A program made the position numbers and the translations under genes. A DNA stretch of 7,220 nt from contig CANNRM010000025.1 in assembly GCA_947508155.1 (NCBI GenBank), positions 1 through 7,220 of the forward strand. Direction: 5' to 3'. Under the pieces are notes generated by a model, which was not told the DNA's origin, searched no databases, and saw only the letters and a list, made by a program, of their open reading frames with translations. Shown piece after piece: positions 1 through 6,270 of this stretch. Origin of the DNA: Rickettsiales bacterium. GTDB taxonomy: Bacteria; Pseudomonadota; Alphaproteobacteria; Rickettsiales; Rickettsiaceae. Every line of letters begins with the position of its first letter. Position 1 is the stretch's first letter.

Positions 1-1
1 A

Positions 2-445
2 TCTATAAAGAAAAAAGCTGTTGTGCTGATTATATCAGAAACTTTGACTCATATACCCGCTTTGTCAGGAGTAAAAGACATAGAAATTGCCGTTCTTCTT
101 ACAAATAACGGGAAAATGCAAGAGCTCAATGTTGAGTTTCGTGATCAAAATAAACCCACGAATGTATTGTCTTTTCCAGATGTAGAAATAAAACCAGATG
201 AGCTACTTGAATTTGTAAGCGGTAAAGAATATATCTACCTTGGAGACATTGCACTTGGGTTTGATATAGTCAAAGCAGAAGCTAGTGAAGCTGGTGTTAC
301 TATTCTTGAGCATTTCACCCATTTGGTGGTGCATGGAGTGCTTCATTTGATAGGATATGATCATATGAATGATCATGAAGAAAAAGAAATGATGGATTTA
401 GAAATTAAAATATTACAAAAACTAGGCATAGAGTCCCCATATTAA
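2..445 (+). CDS. ybeY: Endoribonuclease / rRNA maturation factor YbeY, 5' end outside window
   Basis: YbeY (UPF0054) is a zinc-dependent cytosolic metalloprotein needed for 16S rRNA 3'-end maturation and ribosome quality control. The diagnostic zinc motif HGVLHLIGYDH (three His in the H-x3-H-x5-H pattern) is present near residues 104-114 counted from the GTG at 23. The conserved FRxxxKPTNVLSFP block lies upstream of it and a LGDIAL block lies between. The reading frame stays open from the GTG at 23 back to the window edge. From that GTG the protein would be only 140 residues, against about 150-180 for the family, and it would lack the first part of the N-terminal domain. I therefore read it as a gene whose true start lies upstream of the window. 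It ends TAA at 443-445, 22 bp before tlyC, so the two are probably cotranscribed. phoH/ybeZ is the usual upstream neighbour but cannot be seen here. Confidence 0.95.
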   Translation, partial: SIKKKAVVLIISETLTHIPALSGVKDIEIAVLLTNNGKMQELNVEFRDQNKPTNVLSFPDVEIKPDELLEFVSGKEYIYLGDIALGFDIVKAEASEAGVTILEHFTHLVVHGVLHLIGYDHMNDHEEKEMMDLEIKILQKLGIESPY

Positions 446-467
446 ACATAACTAATAACAGAAATAA

Positions 468-1331
468 ATGCCGAAAAAATCAAAAGAATCAAGCGTGCCA
501 TCCTCGCAGTCAATATGTAGCAAATTTAAGGGTTTTCTAGGTATATTAGGCTTGAATAAAACACAAGAACCATTTTTCCAGGTTTTAAAATTACTAAAAG
601 CCAGTGCGCAAAAAATGTCTGTTGAGGAAAAAAACATCCTTACAAACTTCTTACAATTCGGTCACAAGACTGTAAAAGATGTGATGATCCCAAGGTCGGA
701 TATAGGGTCTGTAGAAGCTAAAACAAAGCTCGATAAGGTTAATGCTGAGGTTGTAAAACACGGGCATACGCGCACTGTAGTATATAGTGAAACTTTAGAC
801 CATGTGCTTGGATTTGTTCATATTAAAGACTTATTTACAATAGTTGCAAAGGATAAGGACAGCTCGCTGAAAAAATTAGTGAGAAAGCATCTTGTAACAA
901 CTTCATCCACTAAACTGATAGATTTACTTGTGGAAATGCGCAGAAAGCGTACTCATATTGCAATTGTTTTCGATGAATATGGTGGAACTGAAGGGATGGT
1001 GACGATTGAAGATGTTGTTGAAGAGATCGTTGGCGAAATAGAAGACGAGCATGATGATAATGGAAATAACAAGGATTATACCATTACAGGCCATAATACG
1101 CTAGTGACTAGTGCTCGTGTAGAGATTGAAGAACTTGAAAAAGAAATAGGTCTTAAACTGCTTCAAGATGGAGAGGATGTTGAGACTATTGGAGGGCTTG
1201 TGATGCTCAGAGTAGGGCATGTTCCAGCTGTTGGTGATATTGTGCACGTCTCAGAGGATGTTGTTGCAGAAGTTCTTGATGCGAATAGTCGTATTATTAA
1301 GAGGTTGAAGGTTAGTTACGTTAAAGTTTAG
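468..1331 (+). CDS. tlyC: TlyC/CorC-family CBS-domain protein (hemolysin-like)
   Basis: This 287-residue protein has the HlyC/CorC layout: an N-terminal leader of about 65 residues, a CBS pair (about 69-195) and a CorC_HlyC transporter-associated domain (about 205-285). The family signatures are clear: DVMIPRSDI at 71-79, and EYGGTEGMVTIEDVVEEI at 170-187 followed by acidic GEIEDEHD. It has no DUF21 membrane domain, so it is the short soluble form, like E. coli CorC/YbeX and Rickettsia TlyC. CorC proteins are linked to Mg2+/Co2+ efflux. Rickettsia TlyC has been proposed as a contact haemolysin helping vacuole escape, but that role is not readable from sequence. The ybeY-tlyC order is the widespread ybeZ-ybeY-ybeX arrangement. 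The ATG at 468 lies 22 bp after ybeY with no good Shine-Dalgarno, which suggests translation partly dependent on the upstream gene. The lnt gene that often follows is absent; a repeat-filled spacer comes next. Confidence 0.93.
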   Translation: MPKKSKESSVPSSQSICSKFKGFLGILGLNKTQEPFFQVLKLLKASAQKMSVEEKNILTNFLQFGHKTVKDVMIPRSDIGSVEAKTKLDKVNAEVVKHGHTRTVVYSETLDHVLGFVHIKDLFTIVAKDKDSSLKKLVRKHLVTTSSTKLIDLLVEMRRKRTHIAIVFDEYGGTEGMVTIEDVVEEIVGEIEDEHDDNGNNKDYTITGHNTLVTSARVEIEELEKEIGLKLLQDGEDVETIGGLVMLRVGHVPAVGDIVHVSEDVVAEVLDANSRIIKRLKVSYVKV

Positions 1332-1360
1332 AAAGTTCGAAATTTGAGTTGTCCGTTGTT

Positions 1361-1397
1361 CGTCATCCTCGAGGCTGCGAAGCGGCGCTCGGGGATC
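1361..1397 (+). repeat. Partial (left-half) copy of the three-armed palindromic element
   Basis: This stretch carries CGTCATCCTCGA, a small hairpin around GCGAAGCG, and then CGGGGATC, in the same order as the left part of the complete copies at 1411-1514 and 2547-2656. The rest of the central arm and the right end are missing; 13 bp later the complete copy starts. It may be a truncated insertion or the remnant of a tandem or nested insertion. Strand is given by matching order to the complete copies. Confidence 0.75.
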
Positions 1398-1410
1398 GGG
1401 TCTTCTATGT

Positions 1411-1514
1411 GTCATCCTCGGATCCGCTTGCGGATTCGGGGATCTTAGGATATAGGAGAGATACCTCTCTTTAGTCCTGAGATCCCCGAAAATGCTAGCA
1501 TTTCCGAGGATGAC
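1411..1514 (+). repeat. Three-armed palindromic element, complete copy 1
   Basis: The outer 11-bp stem (1411-1421 with 1504-1514) is perfect. Inside it are three hairpins almost end to end. Arm 1 is 1422-1426 with 1431-1435 and a 4-nt loop. Arm 2 is 1437-1488, with 15 bp (two G-U), a 2-nt internal mismatch, 7 more bp and a 4-nt loop. Arm 3 is the perfect palindrome AAATGCTAGCATTT at 1490-1503. On paper this is a tight four-way junction. It lies wholly in the spacer between tlyC and the beta-lactamase-like gene, ending 24 bp before that gene's ATG. It probably contributes to transcript ending or stability after tlyC, although it has no clear U-tract. It belongs among bacterial intergenic palindromic repeats of REP or palindromic-element type; I cannot assign a named family. 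Confidence 0.88.
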
Positions 1515-1525
1515 GATTCACATAA

Positions 1526-1537
1526 ATAAATATTTAT
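1526..1537. promoter_or_regulatory. 12-bp AT palindrome just upstream of the beta-lactamase-like start
   Basis: ATAAATATTTAT is a perfect palindrome ending one base before the ATG at 1539. It occupies the place where a Shine-Dalgarno would sit, and no purine-rich ribosome site is visible. It could be a regulator-binding site, or simply an AT-rich unstructured leader. Chance palindromes are common in AT-rich DNA, so confidence in a function is low. Confidence 0.25.
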
Positions 1538-1538
1538 C

Positions 1539-2537
1539 ATGCTAAATCGTACCATCCTTATTTTTTCCTTAATCCTCCTATCTGCTTGTTCGCATAAACC
1601 AAATCTTCAGCATAAAATTCAAAAACTCGAAAAGCAATCAGCGAGCATTATAGGTATTAGTGCATTGCACCTTGAAACTGGAAAAGGCTTTAGTTATAGG
1701 GAAAATGAGCGTTTTCCCATGGCAAGTACGGTGAAAGTGCCTATTGCAATATATCTTATGCATTTGGCTGAGCATAAAAAGATTAATCTAGATAAAATGG
1801 TGCGAATGGAGCCAGGTGATTTAGTGATGGGTTCTGGATTGATAGGGTATTTTGTTTCCAAACCAGGCTTATCAATTTCAATATATAACATGTTTGAACC
1901 TATGATGGCTATCAGCGATAATAGCTGTACAGATACGATATTGAAGCAGATTGGTGGGCCGAAAGCTGTATATAAATTTCTACAAAAGCACGACATATCA
2001 GATATTCTAGTGAGTCGTTCGATTGAGCAGCTATATGGTGATTCTAGTGGACTTCAATCTTGGCCTGCTCGTGGATCTATTACTCTAGCAAATCGTGTCA
2101 AAATACTAAATGATATTCCAGACGCAACTAAAATTAAAGCCTATGAAGCGTTTTATCATGATATACGTGATACGACAACGCCTGCGGCTATGGTGATGCT
2201 GCTAACTAAGCTATATAAATACGAATTATTGAATTCAGAATATACTAAAGTGATTTTGGACGTGATGGGCAAGGAATCATTTTCTCGAATCAAAAAGTCG
2301 TTACCTAAGGATGTTAAAATCGCCAATAAAACTGGCACATGGTGGGATGATAAATCATCGGGCAAACAATATAATTATACATCGGAGATAGGGATCATTA
2401 CATTGCCAGAGGATAAGGGGAATATAGCGATTGCTATATATCTGAAATCAGATAAGTCGAACCTCAAGAAACAGGTTGATGCTATCGGAAAAGTGGCGCG
2501 GCTAGTTTATTCATTGTATCAAGGATCTAATCTCTGA
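1539..2537 (+). CDS. Lipoprotein class A beta-lactamase-like serine hydrolase
   Basis: This 332-residue protein starts with a lipoprotein signal peptide (hydrophobic 5-14, lipobox LSAC with Cys17), so it is probably anchored in a membrane facing the periplasm. It carries the three serine beta-lactamase/penicillin-binding motifs: STVK at 63-66 (nucleophile S63, K66), SDN at 126-128 and KTG at 264-266. RDTTTP at 210-215 is typical of class A. The omega loop is odd. SDN to Arg160 is 34 residues, exactly as in TEM (130 to 164), but the following S-I-E-Q-L-Y places Ile where the general-base Glu166 is expected, with Glu one residue later and Tyr for Asn170. Arg160 to RDTTTP is about 36 residues longer than in TEM. 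It may be a divergent beta-lactamase with an enlarged omega loop, or a hydrolase or D,D-peptidase not specialised for beta-lactam turnover. The ATG at 1539 is chosen because the signal peptide begins there. Copies of one repeat flank the gene on both sides. Confidence 0.88.
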   Translation: MLNRTILIFSLILLSACSHKPNLQHKIQKLEKQSASIIGISALHLETGKGFSYRENERFPMASTVKVPIAIYLMHLAEHKKINLDKMVRMEPGDLVMGSGLIGYFVSKPGLSISIYNMFEPMMAISDNSCTDTILKQIGGPKAVYKFLQKHDISDILVSRSIEQLYGDSSGLQSWPARGSITLANRVKILNDIPDATKIKAYEAFYHDIRDTTTPAAMVMLLTKLYKYELLNSEYTKVILDVMGKESFSRIKKSLPKDVKIANKTGTWWDDKSSGKQYNYTSEIGIITLPEDKGNIAIAIYLKSDKSNLKKQVDAIGKVARLVYSLYQGSNL

Positions 2538-2546
2538 AAGTGATAT

Positions 2547-2656
2547 CGTCATCCTCGAATCTACGAAGTAGGTTCGGGGATTTCAGAACACAGGAGAAAA
2601 ATCACTCTCGCTTCATGAGATCCCCGAGGTCTACTAGCATACGCTCGAGGATGACG
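2547..2656 (+). repeat. Three-armed palindromic element, complete copy 2 (between convergent genes)
   Basis: This is the second complete copy, in the same orientation as 1411-1514. The outer stem CGTCATCCTCGA (2547-2558) pairs perfectly with 2645-2656. Arm 1 is 2559-2573 (CTAC-GAA-GTAG core, extended by A-T and G-U pairs). Arm 2 is 2575-2626, the same 52-nt length as in copy 1, with an 11-bp basal stem and a more degenerate tip. Arm 3, 2627-2644, keeps the central CTAGCAT but pairs poorly. It fills most of the 129-bp gap between the ends of the serine hydrolase gene (stop at 2535-2537) and the ABC exporter gene (stop at 2667-2669). It is therefore well placed as a two-way transcription end or mRNA-stabilising structure, though there is no clear U-tract. 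Confidence 0.88.
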
Positions 2657-2666
2657 TGTTTGTCTA

Positions 2667-4421
2667 CTACACCCCTTCCGATTGTTTCATATACAAGCTG
2701 TAATATTCACCCTTATTCTTCATCAATTGTGCATGGCTTCCCATTTCCATAATTACGCCTTTCTTGAGTACAATAATGTTATCAACATCTAAGACAGACT
2801 TAAGCTTGTGTGTAATAATAATCGTAGTTCTATTAGCACGCAGCTCACGCAAGGCCTCATCAATAGCTTTTTCAGAATGCGCATCTAAAGCTGATGTAGC
2901 TTCATCCAGAATCAATATTGGTGCATCCTTTAAGAATGCGCGTGCAATTGCAATACGCTGTTTTTGCCCACCAGAAAGAGTAGAGCCCTGATATCCGATG
3001 ATTGTGTCATATCCATTCTCAAGCTGATCTATAAACTCATCGGCATGCGCTTTTTTTGCAGCTTTGATAATGTCTGCTCGTGATGCATTTGGAACGCCAT
3101 ATGCAATGTTTTCAGCAAGGCTAGAATCAAACAGCATGGTATCTTGTGTTACAAGCGCAACTTGGCTGCGTAGAGATTTGATTGTGAGTTCTCGTAGGTC
3201 ATGTCCATCAATTGTGATTGATCCAGAAGATGGGTCATAGAAACGTACAAGTAAATTGGCGATAGTGGTTTTCCCACTGCCAGATTTACCCACAAGTGCA
3301 ACGGTAGTATGTGGCTCTATGGTAAGGTTTGTGTTATGCAATGCTGATTTTGTGCTAAAATCTAAGGAGGCATTATCAAACACTATCTGAGATTTCGTGA
3401 ATTTTATTGCTTTGGCATTAGGAAGGTCTATTACTTGAGGTGTTGTATCGAGTATTTGAAAGAGCCTTTTTGATGCGGCAAGACCTTCTTGTAGATGTAC
3501 GTTGAGTTGTACTAGGCTTTTATAAGGCCTGTAAGCAGCCAGAAAAGCTGTTAGAAATGAAAATAAAGCCCCAGGGGTTGTTTTGTCGTGAATTATTAGA
3601 TAACCACCATACCAAATGATAGAAGCTACAGCGGTGCCACTTAATATTTCCATAATTGGCGATGAAAGAGCCTCAAGCTTTGCTGCTCTTTTGTAGAATC
3701 CAAAAATAGTTTCAGTCGTTTTTGTTGCGCTCTCAACTTCTTTGGTTTCGTCAATATAAGACTTTACTATTTTTATAGAATGGAACGTATCATCCAATTT
3801 GGCAGTATAATTACCAAGCTCTTCTTGAACATGAGATGCTACTTTTCTCATCTTTTTACCAAGAATTTGGATTGGATATATTGCTAAAGGAAATGCTCCA
3901 AAACATATAAAAAACATCATTGGTTCCATGCTAATCATTACACCAATCATAAAAACTATGCTGAGGAAATGTTTGGCAGCGCCCACGACTAAATTAGAGA
4001 CAGATCCCCTCATGAGAGAAATATCGTTAGAGAAGCGTGAAATAAGCCTACCTGAAGAATGTGATTCTATGAGAGATAGGTCTGACTTTAGCAGATGTCC
4101 ATATAGCAGTATTTGTAGGTCTGTGACAATACGTTGTCCTACTACTTTTATTATATAGCTCTGAACATATTCTGCTACGCCTTTTAGAGCGGATATACCT
4201 ATTAGAGTAAGAGGCAATAATATCAGCATAGTTTTATCATGGTTTATCAAAATACTATTGATAGTAGGTTCTACTAATTTTACTATTGCCGCATTGGATG
4301 CAGCAGCTATTACCATAAAAATAGCAGCAGTGACTAGCTTGCCAGAATAAGGTTTTATATGGTTTTTAAACAGGCGCTTGAGTATATATGACGTTGATTC
4401 GGTTTCTTGCTGTGTATGCAT
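2667..4421 (-). CDS. msbA: MsbA-type ABC exporter, fused permease and ATPase
   Basis: This 584-residue half-transporter has an N-terminal six-helix ABC membrane domain (about 20-315) followed by a nucleotide-binding domain (about 345-575). The visible ATPase motifs are Walker A GKSGSGKT (378-385), Q-loop Gln426 (VTQDTMLF), signature LSGGQ (482-486), Walker B ILILDE (502-507), D-loop SALD (510-513) and switch His538. Length and order fit MsbA/LipA-like homodimeric exporters, which flip lipid A precursors or phospholipids across the inner membrane. Related rickettsial exporters are annotated as MsbA or multidrug exporters, so the substrate is an inference. The switch region reads ITHKL rather than the more usual AHRL, which is harmless. 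The ATG at 4421 has no clear Shine-Dalgarno. A good promoter candidate sits 28-56 bp upstream, which suggests transcription separate from the EamA gene 68 bp before it. It converges on the serine hydrolase gene, with a palindromic element between them. Confidence 0.93.
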   Translation of the reverse strand: MHTQQETESTSYILKRLFKNHIKPYSGKLVTAAIFMVIAAASNAAIVKLVEPTINSILINHDKTMLILLPLTLIGISALKGVAEYVQSYIIKVVGQRIVTDLQILLYGHLLKSDLSLIESHSSGRLISRFSNDISLMRGSVSNLVVGAAKHFLSIVFMIGVMISMEPMMFFICFGAFPLAIYPIQILGKKMRKVASHVQEELGNYTAKLDDTFHSIKIVKSYIDETKEVESATKTTETIFGFYKRAAKLEALSSPIMEILSGTAVASIIWYGGYLIIHDKTTPGALFSFLTAFLAAYRPYKSLVQLNVHLQEGLAASKRLFQILDTTPQVIDLPNAKAIKFTKSQIVFDNASLDFSTKSALHNTNLTIEPHTTVALVGKSGSGKTTIANLLVRFYDPSSGSITIDGHDLRELTIKSLRSQVALVTQDTMLFDSSLAENIAYGVPNASRADIIKAAKKAHADEFIDQLENGYDTIIGYQGSTLSGGQKQRIAIARAFLKDAPILILDEATSALDAHSEKAIDEALRELRANRTTIIITHKLKSVLDVDNIIVLKKGVIMEMGSHAQLMKNKGEYYSLYMKQSEGV

Positions 4422-4448
4422 CTGTATTTGTTATTTAGGTGAGTGGAT

Positions 4449-4477
4449 AGAATAGCATTTTATATAGATGAAGTCAA
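4449..4477 (-). promoter_or_regulatory. Candidate sigma70 promoter for the ABC exporter gene
   Basis: On the minus strand TTGACT (plus-strand 4472-4477, 5/6 match to TTGACA) is followed after exactly 17 bp by TATTCT (4449-4454, 4/6 match to TATAAT). Transcription would start near 4442, giving a leader of about 20 nt before the ATG at 4421. It lies in the 68-bp gap after the EamA gene stop, exactly where an independent promoter would be needed. In AT-rich DNA such matches also arise by chance. Confidence 0.5.
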
Positions 4478-4489
4478 AATTGCGTTTAT

Positions 4490-5371
4490 CTATTTTGTTT
4501 TAGTGATAACGCGAAAGATTTGTAAGACCCCCACAAGCAGTACAAGAATGGTTCCTAATATTTCGGTTGTATCCTGAGTTTCGTTAAGCAAGGTATATCC
4601 ATAAATATGTATGAATACTACGCTAATAATAAAAAAAGGCATTACAATTCCAGATTTGGTTAGATTGAGTGATTTAAACAATGCAAAATATTGGATTGAC
4701 GACATAATAGCTAGCAGTAAAATCCAGTGATAATATTCAAAACAAAATTTTAGATCTATTGTATGATTTTGGTATATTGTAACAATTCCAGCAAGCAAAA
4801 ACGTAAAAAAGTTAGAATAAAATAATTGTACATAAGCTTTATCTTTTTTACCAATAACTTTGATTAGAATATTAGATGCAGCCCAGAGGATTGCACTAAT
4901 TCCTGCAAGTAATGCGCCAGTATTGATAATATGATTGTCTGGCTTTATTATCATTAAGGCGCCTATAAAACTTAAAACAAGGTTTGCTATCTGTGTCCTA
5001 TTTATATGTTCTTTAAGAAAAATATATGAAAAAAAACAGGTTAATATTCCATCTGTGTATCCGAGCGCAATTACATTTGCTATAGAGGTTATAGAAAGTG
5101 CATGAAAGTATAAAAAATATGCTGTGACGCCAAGTAGGCTTCTGATAAAATGTAAGTATAAAAGTTTTGTTCTAACGCTATATCCCAAGCATAGAATTGC
5201 AGTGCCGATAAAAATAGTTGCTACAAAGTGGTAGCTTGATATTAATATGCTTAAGCTGAGATTAGGAAAGGAAGATTTTACTACTACTAGCACAGAAGAT
5301 GCTAAAAAACAATTGAGAACCATCCATAAGATAGCTCTCAATTTTGTATTTTGTATAAAGAGTATATTCAC
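4490..5371 (-). CDS. EamA/DMT-superfamily transporter
   Basis: This 293-residue, very hydrophobic protein has about ten predicted membrane segments in two repeated EamA halves (about 12-142 and 152-287). Family-typical features include FIRSLLGVTAYFLYFHAL (76-92), a long helix ending in the FLKEHI motif (118-123; LGE-like position), and ILWAASNILIKV opening the second half. The drug/metabolite transporter superfamily moves small metabolites across the inner membrane. Some rickettsial members import host compounds such as S-adenosylmethionine, but the substrate here cannot be read from sequence. The GTG at 5371 overlaps the upstream DsbA-like gene's TGA as GTGA, a classic coupling overlap, and is my chosen start. 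An internal ATG at codon 17 would cut into the first membrane helix. Translation very probably depends on the upstream gene. Confidence 0.88.
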   Translation of the reverse strand: MNILFIQNTKLRAILWMVLNCFLASSVLVVVKSSFPNLSLSILISSYHFVATIFIGTAILCLGYSVRTKLLYLHFIRSLLGVTAYFLYFHALSITSIANVIALGYTDGILTCFFSYIFLKEHINRTQIANLVLSFIGALMIIKPDNHIINTGALLAGISAILWAASNILIKVIGKKDKAYVQLFYSNFFTFLLAGIVTIYQNHTIDLKFCFEYYHWILLLAIMSSIQYFALFKSLNLTKSGIVMPFFIISVVFIHIYGYTLLNETQDTTEILGTILVLLVGVLQIFRVITKTK

Positions 5372-6258
5372 TCTGCCTTTTTGTTGTCATCTGCAACAGG
5401 TGTTGCTTCTGCCTCGGCTTTAGCAGGTTCTGGAGTTGTAGAAGCTTCGGTCGGAGTTGTAGAAGCTTTACTTTTTACGTCAGCGATTATCGCTTTCATA
5501 CGACCTAATTCTAGGAATCCTTGATGTATGGCGTCGCCTATAATAAAATTCGGAACACCTTGCATTTTTAGCTCGGTTGCAAGGCTAGCTGAATTTTTGA
5601 TATATGTTTTCATATCAGCACTTTCAAATTCGGCTTCTATGGTTGCAACTGGGATAGAGTTTTTATCCAAGATCATTACGATATCTTCTCTAGAAGAGAT
5701 TTTTTGTGACATTAGAGCCGTATGTACGGCCATAAATTTATCAGGGAAAAGCTTATATACAGCAATCTCTATTTTTGTGGCATATTCTGAGCTTTCACCA
5801 AGAAGAGGCAATGGTTTATAGATAACTTTTATATCTTTATCGCTTTCAATAAGTTCATCTAATGCGCTGTTGGCTTTTTTGCAATATGTGCAATTTACAT
5901 CATAGAACATTACTACTGAAATTTTCCCAGTGCCCATTGTGGGAGACATTTTGTCGCTTTCTAACTCTGTTTTTTTACTTTTAATGAGGTCATTAACTTG
6001 AGCGCTCATTTCTTCCATTTTGCGTTGCTGCATTCTTTCGATGGATTCTATTAAAACACTAGGATTATCTAAAATGAATTCGCGTACTATTTTTTCTACA
6101 TCTTCTTTGGCCACTAAAGAAGTACCATCTGATTTTTTTTCTACACTTGTGACAGCTGATGGTGCTGAGGTAGTGTAAGTTCTTTTATAAGCTACAAAAG
6201 CTAAAATAAAGACAAGAGTGACTAGTAATATCTTGCCGATACGGTCTCTAAATTCCAT
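5368..6258 (-). CDS. Membrane-anchored DsbA/ScsC-like thiol-disulfide oxidoreductase
   Basis: This 296-residue protein (numbering from the ATG at 6258) has one N-terminal membrane segment (8-24) and a charged linker. A helical region follows (about 50-100) containing IVREFILDNPSVLIESIE, which resembles the ScsC N-terminal domain. Next is a thioredoxin-fold DsbA domain (about 110-262) with active site Cys123-Thr-Tyr-Cys126 after VVMFYD and the cis-proline loop GVPNFIIG (Pro236). Such proteins form or isomerise disulfides in exported proteins; related DsbA-family proteins are known in Wolbachia and Rickettsia. The last 35 residues are low-complexity Ala/Thr/Pro/Glu/Lys, including a 7-residue duplication. 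I prefer the ATG at 6258 to a GTG at 6309, because GGAAG sits 7 nt upstream of the ATG and the signal anchor then begins at the N-terminus. The stop overlaps the EamA gene start, forming an operon. Confidence 0.9.
   Translation of the reverse strand: MEFRDRIGKILLVTLVFILAFVAYKRTYTTSAPSAVTSVEKKSDGTSLVAKEDVEKIVREFILDNPSVLIESIERMQQRKMEEMSAQVNDLIKSKKTELESDKMSPTMGTGKISVVMFYDVNCTYCKKANSALDELIESDKDIKVIYKPLPLLGESSEYATKIEIAVYKLFPDKFMAVHTALMSQKISSREDIVMILDKNSIPVATIEAEFESADMKTYIKNSASLATELKMQGVPNFIIGDAIHQGFLELGRMKAIIADVKSKASTTPTEASTTPEPAKAEAEATPVADDNKKAE
5432..5468 (-). repeat. 21-bp-period tandem duplication in the DsbA-like tail
   Basis: The 16-bp string GGAGTTGTAGAAGCTT (plus-strand reading) occurs at 5432-5447 and again at 5453-5468, an offset of 21 nt. 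It encodes the repeated E/K-A-S-T-T-P-containing heptad in the C-terminal tail (about residues 265-276). The offset is a whole number of codons, so the reading frame is kept. It looks like a recent slippage duplication in a tolerant, probably disordered tail. Confidence 0.85.
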
Positions 6259-6265
6259 AATAGTA

Positions 6266-6270
6266 CTTCC
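6266..6270 (-). promoter_or_regulatory. Ribosome-binding site that decides the DsbA-like start
   Basis: On the minus strand GGAAG stands 7 nt before the ATG at 6258, good Shine-Dalgarno spacing. The upstream GTG at 6309 has only T-rich and A-rich sequence ahead of it and would add 17 residues before the membrane anchor. The site therefore argues for the shorter protein. Confidence 0.65.

Noticed and set aside
359..377. TGATCA inverted repeat inside ybeY
   Set aside because: It falls on the zinc-motif codons (D-H-M-N-D-H), so protein coding explains it.
452..637. Minus-strand open frame of 61 codons
   Set aside because: It lies opposite the well-supported tlyC start, has a Cys/Phe-rich arbitrary composition, and has no ribosome site or family match.
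1411..1514. Cloverleaf fold considered as a tRNA or tmRNA
   Set aside because: The arm sizes are wrong, the central arm is 52 nt, there is no T-loop or D-loop consensus and no CCA-compatible acceptor end; the element is repeated.
1694..1996. Minus-strand open frame of 100 codons
   Set aside because: It is antisense to the catalytic core of the beta-lactamase-like gene, whose motifs are clear on the plus strand.
2156..2365. Minus-strand open frame of 69 codons
   Set aside because: It is antisense to the RDTTTP to KTG part of the serine hydrolase gene and has no independent support.
1361..2656. Repeats considered as a CRISPR array
   Set aside because: There are only two and a half copies, a whole gene separates the complete ones, the elements are about 105 bp, and there are no regular spacers or cas genes.
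2540..2752. Plus-strand open frame of 70 codons starting right after the serine hydrolase stop
   Set aside because: It runs through palindromic element copy 2 and into the antisense of the ABC exporter's 3' end. Its Ser/Arg-rich translation is that of repeat DNA, not of a protein.
2764..2991. Plus-strand open frame of 75 codons
   Set aside because: It is antisense to the Walker B and signature region of the ABC exporter.
3928..4158. Plus-strand open frame of 76 codons
   Set aside because: It is antisense to the membrane domain of the ABC exporter, with no motif or ribosome site.
5528..5821. Plus-strand open frame of 97 codons
   Set aside because: It is antisense to the thioredoxin domain of the DsbA-like gene, which has its CxxC and cis-proline on the minus strand.
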